Positions 24,727 through 34,152 of a stretch of 64,000 nucleotides of DNA are shown here, piece by piece. The notes under the pieces were generated by a model. The model was given only the letters and a program-made list of their open reading frames with translations. It was not told the origin of the DNA and searched no databases. The DNA is from Saprospiraceae bacterium (GTDB taxonomy: Bacteria; Bacteroidota; Bacteroidia; Chitinophagales; Saprospiraceae): positions 53,672-117,671 of the forward strand of contig JADKCF010000011.1 of the NCBI GenBank assembly GCA_016714765.1, in the 5' to 3' direction. The position numbers and the translations under genes were made by a program. How positions within the stretch are numbered: position 1 is the stretch's first letter; each line of letters starts with the position of its first letter.

Positions 24727-27585
24727 ATGAAACTCACACGTGACATTACTCCCATGAGAGTAAAGTTGTTATTGGTCATTAATTTGCTGATAATCAATTA
24801 CATAACTGCTCAAAATCCTTCAATTTGTCCTATTGGAGTAAGTACTGAACCTGCTATCAAATCGGAATTGAAAAGCGCCGGTTTTGTCAATGAGATATAT
24901 TTTCCATATTTCACAAAATGGAATAATTTAAAAAACATAAAGCTTTCGGACGATGTAAGGTCATCTATAGTCCTCTCGGATATCAATAGATCAAGAAAGA
25001 TGATGGGTAACAATCTGAAATTTCAGATTCCTGCCGGCGCCACTATCAATGGTATTACTCTCATGATAGAAGGGCAGTCTAATAGTTACAAAAATATTGA
25101 TGAGGTTGAGATTCTGCTTTTGGGCAATGATGGCGAACCCAAAGGTGTCAATAAAAGTAATACGTCAAAACTACAAAAGCCATGGAGCTCAAATGTCGAT
25201 GGAACAGATAAAACCTGGATGTATGGTTCTGCCACGGATACCTGGGGTACGAGCTGGACGCCCGAAGAAATCAATAATGAAAATTTTGGTTTTCAAATAC
25301 AGATCAGCAACCTCATTTCTGACTCTATCAAAGTCGAAATAGACCAGATTTCACTGTTGGTACACTACACTCCGGCCTATTCATTTTGTACAGGAAATTG
25401 TCTCACTTTCTACATTGACAAATATGAACAGTTCGGGTCGTATACGTGGCATACACCACTCGGATTTGATATAGTTTCCAGTTCCGGCTTTAATCAGACC
25501 ATTGATTTGAAAATTGGTAATGCAGGTTATGGTGTACACCAGATATGTGTGGATGTCTATGATAAAAGTGGAGTATTTGCTGAAAAGTGTTGTAGAAATT
25601 TCCTGTATCAGGATTGTACCTCTTCTGAAATCAAAGGAATGGCCTGGCTTGATCTCAATGATAATAAACTCAGAGACAGCGGAGAAGGTATTTTCAGCAA
25701 CCTTCCCCTCGTGCTGTTTACATCGTCACATGTTGCGGTGGATACATTGTTGACGGATCAGTTTGGCAAATATCATTTCAAGGGCTTGCCTGCAGGAGCA
25801 TATTATATAAAGTCAGCCATACTTGCGGACAAAAAAATGGTCTTATTCAACAGTGCTGACCCTGACACTAATAGCGATATTACTAATTTATATGGTCCTG
25901 GCACGACCAATCTGATAACAACAGAAATAGGTAAATGTGTAGAGAACATTGACTTTGGCTATACTCCGATTGTTACAATAGGCGATAAAGTATGGCTTGA
26001 TCGAAATTACAATGGGCTGCAGGATAATGATGAATCAGGCCTGCAGAATGTGAAAGTCAGATTATTTACATCTGCAGGGTTGTTATATGATTCTTTGCTG
26101 ACAGATACTAATGGCAGCTATAAATTTCAGAATATTCCCGCTAACAAGTATTATTTGATTTTTGATATACCTGCTGATCATAAACCTACTTTCATAAACC
26201 AAACCAATACGGCAAAAAACTCAAAAATAAATGAGTCAGGAAGAACAGTGGTATATACTTTAGTGAATTCAGGTATTATAAATGATATTGATGCCGGCTT
26301 CTATCAGACCGCCAAGATTGGAGATTATGTGTGGGAAGATAAAAATGGAAATGGCGTATTCGACACGGGTGAGATTCCTCTGAGTAATATTACTGTAACG
26401 GTAACGGGTACTACCGGAAGCGGACAGCCTGTATCCAGACAAACTCAAACGAATAGCAGTGGTCTTTATTCATTCAGTAATCTTGACCCGGGTGTGTATA
26501 CACTCAGTTTCGCCAATCCTTCCGGTTATTATTTTACTCTGGCGAATATCGGTACAGATGATTTGGATAGTGATGTCATAGACGGTAAAATATCAAACTT
26601 CATGGTCCAGGGCGGTGAACTGAATATGAATCTGGATGCTGGTTTATATAAATATGGAAGCATTAGTAATTTTGTATGGGAAGATACCAATGCTAACGGA
26701 ATCCAGGACAGTGCAGAAACGGGTATTGCCAATGTTAAAGTGACCCTGACAGAAATCCGCAGAGATTTTACGGTCGTTGTTGGTACTAAAATCACTGATA
26801 GTAATGGATATTATATATTTAATGACCTGAAACCGGGTAATTATCAGCTTTCTTTTGAAACACCTGCCGGATTTCTATCTACTACTCCGAATGCTTCGGG
26901 CAATGATGCCACCGACAGTGATGCCATTAATGGGCTTATCAAAGACATAATGTTGATGAGTGGCGAACAGAATGATACATATGATGCAGGCTATTTCAGA
27001 TATGCAGCCATAGGTGATCTCATTTGGGAAGATGCTAATGGCAATGGATTGAAAGATGATATAGAATCAGGGTTGCCGGGTGTAAGTCTGATTTTGACCG
27101 GTACTACCAGCACAGGTCAGCAAGTGTCGAAAACTGAGCTATCAGATGCAGCCGGTTACTATAGATTTGATGGCTTACTGCCAGGAGTATACCAGTTGAA
27201 TGTGTCCCTGATAAACGGGTACAAATTTACCAAATCGGATGCAGGCGATGATGTGCTGGATTCCGATGGAGTCAATGGTGTGGTTTCAAATATCTTACTA
27301 TCCAGTGGTCTGGATGTTAAAAATATTGATTTTGGATTATTCCGAGCAGGTGCCATTGGAGATTTGGTATGGGAAGATACCAATGGAGATGGTATACAAA
27401 ATGCCGGCGAACCGGGTCTGAGAGTAATGCTGCAGTCAGCCCTAATGGCACTACTGGAGTGGAGAGGTACTCAGTGTTTCAGTTCAAACGGATGCGATGG
27501 GTATTTATCATTTCTCCGATCTGGCACCCGGGCAGTATATTGTGGCCATACAAACACCATCAGGGTATATTTCAGCTGCTGCTGA
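24727..27585 (+). CDS. Giant adhesin, segment 1 (signal peptide, N-terminal region, repeats 1-6)
   Basis: The open frame holds the Sec signal peptide, the unique N-terminal region and SdrD_B repeats 1-6, starting at MAWLDLNDNKLRD (repeat 1) and GDKVWLDRNYNGLQD (repeat 2). After GEPGL near 27417 the translation loses all resemblance to the repeat, so the last 55 or so codons are out of frame. The N-terminal region includes a WMYGSATDTWGTSWTPEE stretch and Cys pairs near residues 220-225 and 285; I do not recognise it as a named domain. Confidence 0.8.
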   Translation: MKLTRDITPMRVKLLLVINLLIINYITAQNPSICPIGVSTEPAIKSELKSAGFVNEIYFPYFTKWNNLKNIKLSDDVRSSIVLSDINRSRKMMGNNLKFQIPAGATINGITLMIEGQSNSYKNIDEVEILLLGNDGEPKGVNKSNTSKLQKPWSSNVDGTDKTWMYGSATDTWGTSWTPEEINNENFGFQIQISNLISDSIKVEIDQISLLVHYTPAYSFCTGNCLTFYIDKYEQFGSYTWHTPLGFDIVSSSGFNQTIDLKIGNAGYGVHQICVDVYDKSGVFAEKCCRNFLYQDCTSSEIKGMAWLDLNDNKLRDSGEGIFSNLPLVLFTSSHVAVDTLLTDQFGKYHFKGLPAGAYYIKSAILADKKMVLFNSADPDTNSDITNLYGPGTTNLITTEIGKCVENIDFGYTPIVTIGDKVWLDRNYNGLQDNDESGLQNVKVRLFTSAGLLYDSLLTDTNGSYKFQNIPANKYYLIFDIPADHKPTFINQTNTAKNSKINESGRTVVYTLVNSGIINDIDAGFYQTAKIGDYVWEDKNGNGVFDTGEIPLSNITVTVTGTTGSGQPVSRQTQTNSSGLYSFSNLDPGVYTLSFANPSGYYFTLANIGTDDLDSDVIDGKISNFMVQGGELNMNLDAGLYKYGSISNFVWEDTNANGIQDSAETGIANVKVTLTEIRRDFTVVVGTKITDSNGYYIFNDLKPGNYQLSFETPAGFLSTTPNASGNDATDSDAINGLIKDIMLMSGEQNDTYDAGYFRYAAIGDLIWEDANGNGLKDDIESGLPGVSLILTGTTSTGQQVSKTELSDAAGYYRFDGLLPGVYQLNVSLINGYKFTKSDAGDDVLDSDGVNGVVSNILLSSGLDVKNIDFGLFRAGAIGDLVWEDTNGDGIQNAGEPGLRVMLQSALMALLEWRGTQCFSSNGCDGYLSFLRSGTRAVYCGHTNTIRVYFSCC

Positions 27586-27943
27586 CAAAGGAACAAATGA
27601 TGCCCTGGATTCTGACCTTGTAAATGGTGTTTTTCCCCAGGTTGTACTCACAAGCGGACAAACATTGTCCAATCTGGATGCAGGTTTTCTCAGATATGCA
27701 TCGGTGGGTGATTATGTTTGGATAGATACCGATGGAGACGGTATTCAGGATGCAGGAGAAATGGGTTTGCCAAATATCAATGTAAGTCTTACAGGCACGA
27801 CAGGTGCGGGAGACCAGATCCAGTTAAACACTACTACTACAGCAACAGGTAGCGTATTCATTCAGTCAGTTGTTACCGGCATTTATAATATAAAAGTTGT
27901 AGCTCCTTCCGGCATCACCTCAAAAAGTGATGAAGGGCGATGA
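27497..27943 (+). CDS. Giant adhesin, segment 2 (end of repeat 6, repeat 7)
   Basis: The adhesin frame resumes at MGIYHFSDLAPGQYIV, the second half of repeat 6, and runs through repeat 7 (GDYVWIDTDGDGIQD). It breaks again at SKSDEG near 27936. The ATG at 27497 is an internal methionine codon, not a gene start. Confidence 0.7.
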   Translation: MGIYHFSDLAPGQYIVAIQTPSGYISAAADKGTNDALDSDLVNGVFPQVVLTSGQTLSNLDAGFLRYASVGDYVWIDTDGDGIQDAGEMGLPNINVSLTGTTGAGDQIQLNTTTTATGSVFIQSVVTGIYNIKVVAPSGITSKSDEGR

Positions 27944-29052
27944 TGACACTTAATTCTGATGGCTTGAGTGGGGAAATATTACCCCTCTTCATCCCAAGTG
28001 GATTTAATGCAGGTAATCTGGATTTTGGTTTATTTCAGAGAGGTGCTTTGGGAGATTTTGTGTGGGAAGATAAAAACGGTAATGGTCAACAGGATTCTGG
28101 TGAACCAGGCATAGCAGGGATAGAAGTTGAGTTGAATGGCTTGACCAGTAGTGGAATGGTAGTGTCAACTTTGGCGGTTACAGATGGAACCGGAAAATAT
28201 GTATTTGATAACCTTGTACCCGGAACCTATAGGCTGATATTCCGCCTGCCCGGTGGATTTGATTTTACAAAAACAAATGCTGGTGTTGATGACAATGTAG
28301 ACTCTGATGTCCTCAATGGTCAAATACAAGATATTGTATTAAATAGCGGTCAGCTTTTAGATAATCTGGATGCTGGAGTGTATAGTGCTTTAGCTATTGG
28401 TAATTTTGTGTGGGAGGATACGAATGGTAATGGTATTCAGGATCAAAATGAACCTGGCCTGCAAGGGGTGAAGGTAGTACTAAGTGGTACGAATGGATCA
28501 GGTGAGTTAGTTTATGAAGAAAATGTGACAAATGCAAACGGACAATATGGTTTCTTATCCGTGTTGCCGGGTATTTACAATCTTTCATTTATGGCAGATG
28601 CGTCGTTTGTATCCACCTTTTCTAATAGAGGCACAGATGAGACTATTGATTCTGATGTCGAAAATGGAATTTTCAATGGGCTTGTTTTGAGCAGCGGTAT
28701 GACTGAAATAGATATAGACGCTGGCTTTTTTAGACCTGCAAGCCTGGGTGATTTTGTGTGGGAGGATGTAAATGCCAATGGCACACAAGAGCCTGGTGAA
28801 CCTGGTTTAGAAGGTGTTTTTGTTCAATTGTCAGGCATAAATGGTATCAATGAGAATGTTAATTTGGCTACCACAACAGATATTAACGGAAGATTTAATT
28901 TCGAATTTTTAAAACCAGGTAATTACCAACTTTCATTTGAAGTTCCCAATGCATTTTTATGGACGAAAAGTCTTGTGGGAAGTGATGCTAATATAGATTC
29001 GGATGCAGATTCAGGTTTGATAAAAAATATCTTAGTTGTGGAAAGTTTGTAG
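27940..29052 (+). CDS. Giant adhesin, segment 3 (repeats 8-10)
   Basis: In a new frame the protein continues with the last strands of repeat 7 and three complete repeats (GDFVWEDKNGNGQQD, GNFVWEDTNGNGIQD, GDFVWEDVNANGTQE). It stops after SGLIKNILV. Between 29053 and 29285 repeat 11 can still be read in pieces across frames (DSNANGIQDLTESGLSGV, then NGYYLFTDLVPGNY), so the DNA is not an intergenic gap. Confidence 0.72.
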   Translation: MMTLNSDGLSGEILPLFIPSGFNAGNLDFGLFQRGALGDFVWEDKNGNGQQDSGEPGIAGIEVELNGLTSSGMVVSTLAVTDGTGKYVFDNLVPGTYRLIFRLPGGFDFTKTNAGVDDNVDSDVLNGQIQDIVLNSGQLLDNLDAGVYSALAIGNFVWEDTNGNGIQDQNEPGLQGVKVVLSGTNGSGELVYEENVTNANGQYGFLSVLPGIYNLSFMADASFVSTFSNRGTDETIDSDVENGIFNGLVLSSGMTEIDIDAGFFRPASLGDFVWEDVNANGTQEPGEPGLEGVFVQLSGINGINENVNLATTTDINGRFNFEFLKPGNYQLSFEVPNAFLWTKSLVGSDANIDSDADSGLIKNILVVESL

Positions 29053-29285
29053 TAATCAAAATAACCTGGATGGTGGGGGGTATATAGACTAGGATCTTTA
29101 GGGGGGATTAGGGTAAGGGAAGACAGTAACGCAAATGGTATTCAGGACTTAACAGAATCCGGACTTTCAGGTGTGCAGCTAGGGCTGAATGGGACTGATG
29201 GCTGTGGACTGGCTGTAAGTAAAATAGCTACCACAAATAGTAATGGATATTATCTTTTTACCGATTTGGTTCCCGGAAATTACAT

Positions 29286-31235
29286 TTGACTGTACTAAAA
29301 CCTGACCATTTCAGATTTACATTGTCTGATCAGGGAAGTGATGATGATAAAGATTCAGACAGTGAGAATGGTGTACTGACAGGCATAGAGATACTAAGCG
29401 GACAGATGAAATCTTCTTTCGATTTTGGATTGTTAAATGGAATAAGTTTAGGAGATTTTGTATGGGATGATCTAAATACAAATGGAATACAGGACACCGG
29501 GAGAGTCAACATTGAGGGTGTAATGATCAATATTTCCGGTACTTCGTTTGACGGTAATGGCATTTCGATGACAACTACTACAAATGGATCAGGGAATTAT
29601 ACTTTTTCAGGAATTTATCCAGGAAACTATATGATTACAGTAAGTCTTCCTGACCATTTTTCGCCAACAAAAGCTATGGCCGGATTTGATCAGAACAAAG
29701 ACAGTAATCTATCAGAAAATCTGACTTCATTTTCATTTACTGTAAATGGAGATACAGATGATTTCAGCATTGATTTTGGCCTTGTTAAACTTGGAAGCAT
29801 AGGTGACCTTGTTTGGGAAGATATGAACTGCAATGGGGTCAGAGAAAGTGGCGAACCAGGGCTACCATCTGTAAAGGTTAAGTTAGAAGGGATAGACTTA
29901 TTCAGTGCTATTATTTTGGATTCTACAGTGACGGATGCCAATGGAATGTATAAATTTGATAATTTAAAACCGGGTTTTTATACCCTCCAATTTGAAACAC
30001 TGGGAGCATATGAGTTTTCAGCTGCAATGATCAATATTGTGGAGTTAAAAAGTGGGGATCAGATATTAAATATAGATGCACCGTTTTTCAGAAAGGCTTC
30101 CATTGGAGACTTTGTGTGGAATGACATCAACGAAAATGGTGTACAAGATGTTGGGGAGCCAGGCCTTGCCGGTGTGAATGTCACCCTGACAAGTACAGCT
30201 TTTTCAGAGGTGATCATACATACAGCTGTGAGCGATGCAACAGGCCGGTACATCATCACGGGTATCAAGCCTGGAGCGTATGATATCGCCTTCAGTATAC
30301 CAGCAGGCTATCAGCCTACCAGCCCAATGGCTGGTACAGAAATCAACATCGACAGCAATATTGATAATAACGGAAATGCAGGCAACACACAGATCAGCAG
30401 CGGAGACCAGAGGACAGATGTCGATGCAGGTTATATCACGACATCCAAAGCATTTATTGGCGATCTTGTATGGGAAGACAATAATGGCAACGGCATCAGA
30501 GAAGATGGCGAACCTGGAATCGGAGGGGTGAGCGTATTACTCGAAGGAGTGACCACCGATGGCCTCACTATTAACCTGAGTACTACCACAGATGCAAGTG
30601 GAGTTTATGGTTTTTCAGGTCTGGCAGCAGGAAGCTATCAGGTGACTTTCGTGAAAAGCCCTGAATACGAATTCACACTTTCTAATACTGGCAACGAAGA
30701 TGTAGATTCTGACGCAGATGCCACCAATGGAACAACAGGTTTTCTGCTCAGTACCGGCGAAGTGAAAACCGATGCTGATGCAGAGATATGTGCGATTATC
30801 TTCCATTGGAGATTTGTGTGGAATGACATCAACGAAAATGGTTTACAAGATGTTGGGGGAGCCAGGCCTGCCGGGTGTGAATGTCACCCTGACAAGTACA
30901 GCTTTTTCAGAGGTGATCATACATACAGCTGTGAGCGATGCAACAGGCCGGTACATCATCACGGGTATCAACCTCGGGAGCGTATGATATCGCCTTCAGT
31001 ATACCAGCAGGCTATCAGCCTACTAGCCCAATGGCTGGTACAGAAATCAACATCGACAGCAATATTGATAATAACGGAAATGCAGGCAACATACAGATCA
31101 GCAGCGGAGACCAGAGGACAGATGTCGATGCAGGTTATATCACGACATCCAAAGCATTTATTGGCGATCTTGTATGGGAAGACAATAATGGTAACGGCAT
31201 CAGAGAAGATGGCGAACCTGGAATCGGAGGGGTGA
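29286..31235 (+). CDS. Giant adhesin, segment 4 (repeats 12-15, then out of frame)
   Basis: The frame resumes after a missing T near 29286 (NYILTVLKPDHF when repaired) and carries repeats 12-15. Repeats 14 and 15 form the first copy of the 705-bp duplication. From about 30770 the translation leaves the repeat pattern, so the coding sense beyond that point in this frame is spurious. Confidence 0.72.
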   Translation: MTVLKPDHFRFTLSDQGSDDDKDSDSENGVLTGIEILSGQMKSSFDFGLLNGISLGDFVWDDLNTNGIQDTGRVNIEGVMINISGTSFDGNGISMTTTTNGSGNYTFSGIYPGNYMITVSLPDHFSPTKAMAGFDQNKDSNLSENLTSFSFTVNGDTDDFSIDFGLVKLGSIGDLVWEDMNCNGVRESGEPGLPSVKVKLEGIDLFSAIILDSTVTDANGMYKFDNLKPGFYTLQFETLGAYEFSAAMINIVELKSGDQILNIDAPFFRKASIGDFVWNDINENGVQDVGEPGLAGVNVTLTSTAFSEVIIHTAVSDATGRYIITGIKPGAYDIAFSIPAGYQPTSPMAGTEINIDSNIDNNGNAGNTQISSGDQRTDVDAGYITTSKAFIGDLVWEDNNGNGIREDGEPGIGGVSVLLEGVTTDGLTINLSTTTDASGVYGFSGLAAGSYQVTFVKSPEYEFTLSNTGNEDVDSDADATNGTTGFLLSTGEVKTDADAEICAIIFHWRFVWNDINENGLQDVGGARPAGCECHPDKYSFFRGDHTYSCERCNRPVHHHGYQPRERMISPSVYQQAISLLAQWLVQKSTSTAILIITEMQATYRSAAETRGQMSMQVISRHPKHLLAILYGKTIMVTASEKMANLESEG

Positions 31236-32218
31236 GCGTACTACCGAAGGAGTGACCATCGATGGCCCTCCACTATTAACCCGAGTACTACCACAGATGC
31301 AAGCGGAGTTTATAGTTTTTCAGGTCTGGCAGCAGGAAGCTATCAGGGTGACTTTCGTGAAAAAGCCCTGAATACGAATATACACTTTCTAATACTGGCA
31401 ATGAAGATGTAGATTCTGGACGGAGATGCCACCAATGGAACAACAGGTTTTCTGGTGCTCAGTACCGGCGAAGTGAAAACCGGTGTAGATGCAGGATATG
31501 TGCGACTAACGTCCATTGGAGACTTTGTGTGGAATGACATCAACGAAAATGGTGTACAAGATGTTGGGGAGCCAGGCCTTGCCGGTGTAAATGTTACCCT
31601 GACAAGTACAGCTTTTTCAGAGGTGATCATACATACAGCTGTGAGCGATGCAACAGGCCGGTACATCATCACGGGTATCAAGCCTGGAGCGTATGATATC
31701 GCCTTCAGCATACCTGCTGGCTATCAGCCTACTAGCCCAATGGCTGGTACAGAAATCAACATCGACAGCAATATTGATAATAACGGAAATGCAGGCAACA
31801 TACAGATCAGCAGCGGAAACCAAAGGACAGATGTCGATGCAGGTTATATCACTACATCCAAAGCATTTATTGGCGATCTTGTATGGGAAGACAATAATGG
31901 CAACGGCATCAGAGAAGATGGCGAACCTGGAATCGAAGGGGTGAGCGTATTACTCGAAGGAGTGACCACCGATGGCCTCACTATTAACCTGAGTACTACC
32001 ACAGATGCAAGCGGAGTTTATAGTTTTTCAGGTCTGGCAGCAGGAAGCTATCAGGTGACTTTCGTGAAAATCCCTGAATACGAATATACACTTTCTAATA
32101 CTGGCAATGAAGATGTAGATTCTGACGCAGATGCCACCAATGGAACAACAGGTTTTCTGGTGCTCAGTACCGGCGAAGTGAAAACCGATGTAGATGCAGG
32201 ATATGTGAGGCTATCGTC
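30101..32218 (+). repeat. Three tandem copies of a 705-bp unit (two SdrD_B domains each)
   Basis: The copies begin at the CATTGGAGA of 30101, 30804 and 31514, and the next related start is at 32219, giving lengths of 703, 710 and 705 nt. The unit of 235 codons encodes one GDFVWNDINENG repeat and one GDLVWEDNNGNGIRED repeat. Copies 1 and 3 are nearly identical and open. Copy 2, together with the last 30 nt of copy 1, holds many small indels. Confidence 0.9.
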
Positions 32219-34151
32219 CATTGGAGATTTTGTGTGGAATGACATCAACGAAAATGGCTTATATGAACCCAATGAACCGGGTATAGGTGGCGTTTTGTTA
32301 AAGTTGAAAGATCTACAGGGCAATGAAATTGCTTCAGCTTCTTCAGCAGAAATTGGTTATTATTTCTTTTCAAACATATGGCCGGGTCAGTATATCGTGG
32401 AGGCATCTTTTCCTTCGGGTTTTGCTCTTACAGATCAAAACAATACTGATGAGCAGCTTAATTCTGATTTTACTTTAATAAATGGGGTAGCTTCTACCGG
32501 TTTAATTAATATCCTTTCCAATACAGTTATATTTGACATTGATCTTGGACTAAAGGCTTCGGTAGCCGGCATTTCAGGCTTCGTATGGTCAGATGACAAC
32601 GGAAGTGGGGTAAAAGAAGGTACTGAAGCCACAAAAGACAGCATACTGGTATATCTTCTGGATATGTCGGGAGATACATTGAAGGTAGATACTACAGATT
32701 TATTTGGCCGATACGAATTTGTTGATTTGTTGAGCGGGCAGTATACAGTAAGCTTTGAAATCTTGCAGGACAGCCTTTTTACGTATTATCAGCGTGGGTC
32801 TGATAAACTGAATGACTCAGACGTGTTCATTCAAAATACTGGTAAAACTTCCCCTATTAACATTCAAGCAGGAAATGATGTCACAGGTGTCAATGCAGGA
32901 TACGTTGGATATTCCGAAATAGGTGATTTTGTCTGGCTGGATGAAAATGAGGATGGTTTGCAATCAGCCGGTGAATCCGGTATCAATGGTATAACGATCT
33001 ATTTACGAAATCAGGCTGGTGTAGTGATAGACTCTACAGTTTCAGCTCTTAAACCTGGCACTTCATTGTCAGGGTATTACCATTTCACGGTACCTTACGG
33101 GGATTATTCTTTGAGATTTGTGCTAAGAGATAATTTTAAATTTTCAAATATTATTGCTTCAGTACCTGATCTGAACTCAGATGTTTCCAATTTGACACTT
33201 GGAACTACAGATAATTTTGCCGTTTTGCCAAATCAGGTAAAGATGGACATAGATGCAGGATATATTTTGTTAGCGCCTGTGACCGGCAACATCAAGGGAG
33301 TGGTTTGGGAAGATGGCAATAATAATAAAATCAGGGATACAGGTGAAGATGTACTCGGTGGTGTGACAGTCAGCCTTTATAATCTAGGCGGCACATTAGT
33401 ATCCAGTCAGATATCGGCACCGGATGGCACTTATATGTTTGTGGATATACCATTTGGGGACTATTATACAAAAGTGCCTGTTGTTTCGGACAAAGTTTTT
33501 GTTTTGTTCTCTGGTGTTTCAATCTCTGGAGACAGTGATGTCAGCAATGATTTTGGTGTGGGTACATCCAGATTATTGACATTATTTCCTGGCGAAACGC
33601 TATCTGATATTGACATGGGGTACGCCAAGAAGATATCCATCGGTAATTTTGTTTGGGATGATACCAATAACAATGGTCTACAGGATGCAGGAGAGTTGGG
33701 TATTTCCAATGTCAAAGTGAGCCTCATCAACCAAATGGGTGCTATCGAAAAAATGACTTTGAGCAATTCAAATGGTTCTTACACATTTAATGATGTTGCT
33801 GTAGGCAAATACAGAATCTCTTTCGAAATACTGGCAGGATATGTCTTTGCAATCAATAATAATACTGACCAGACTAAAAACAGTAAGCCTGATCTAAACA
33901 CAGGAATAACAAATCTGCTGGATTTTTCGGTTCAGCAAGATTATATAAATATTGATGCCGGATACGTAAAGGCAGCTTCTATTGGTGACAATGTGTGGCT
34001 TGAACTGAACGGCAATGGATTTTTCCAGACCGGCGAGCCAGGCATTGCTAATGTCAAAGTATTGCTTTATACCGGTACCGGAATCTTAACAGATAGCACG
34101 GTCACTTCATTTCAGCCGAGGCACTTTCAGTGGATATTACAGGTTCAGTAA
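31455..34151 (+). CDS. Giant adhesin, segment 5 (repeats 18-25)
   Basis: From the end of repeat 17 the frame is clean for 2.7 kb and holds repeats 18-25. Repeats 18-19 are the third 705-bp copy. Repeats 20-25 are more diverged, for example SGFVWSDDNGSGVKEG and GDFVWLDENEDGLQS. One extra base near 34117 (CCGAGGCAC, where the repeat predicts one base fewer) ends the frame early. Repair gives PGTFSGYYRFSNVRPGSYY. Confidence 0.78.
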   Translation: MLSTGEVKTGVDAGYVRLTSIGDFVWNDINENGVQDVGEPGLAGVNVTLTSTAFSEVIIHTAVSDATGRYIITGIKPGAYDIAFSIPAGYQPTSPMAGTEINIDSNIDNNGNAGNIQISSGNQRTDVDAGYITTSKAFIGDLVWEDNNGNGIREDGEPGIEGVSVLLEGVTTDGLTINLSTTTDASGVYSFSGLAAGSYQVTFVKIPEYEYTLSNTGNEDVDSDADATNGTTGFLVLSTGEVKTDVDAGYVRLSSIGDFVWNDINENGLYEPNEPGIGGVLLKLKDLQGNEIASASSAEIGYYFFSNIWPGQYIVEASFPSGFALTDQNNTDEQLNSDFTLINGVASTGLINILSNTVIFDIDLGLKASVAGISGFVWSDDNGSGVKEGTEATKDSILVYLLDMSGDTLKVDTTDLFGRYEFVDLLSGQYTVSFEILQDSLFTYYQRGSDKLNDSDVFIQNTGKTSPINIQAGNDVTGVNAGYVGYSEIGDFVWLDENEDGLQSAGESGINGITIYLRNQAGVVIDSTVSALKPGTSLSGYYHFTVPYGDYSLRFVLRDNFKFSNIIASVPDLNSDVSNLTLGTTDNFAVLPNQVKMDIDAGYILLAPVTGNIKGVVWEDGNNNKIRDTGEDVLGGVTVSLYNLGGTLVSSQISAPDGTYMFVDIPFGDYYTKVPVVSDKVFVLFSGVSISGDSDVSNDFGVGTSRLLTLFPGETLSDIDMGYAKKISIGNFVWDDTNNNGLQDAGELGISNVKVSLINQMGAIEKMTLSNSNGSYTFNDVAVGKYRISFEILAGYVFAINNNTDQTKNSKPDLNTGITNLLDFSVQQDYINIDAGYVKAASIGDNVWLELNGNGFFQTGEPGIANVKVLLYTGTGILTDSTVTSFQPRHFQWILQVQ

Positions 34152-34152
34152 T

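Noticed and set aside
30101..32218. Repeats read as a CRISPR array or mobile element
   Set aside because: The units are 705 bp, in frame and encode SdrD_B domains; there are no short repeats with unique spacers and no transposase.
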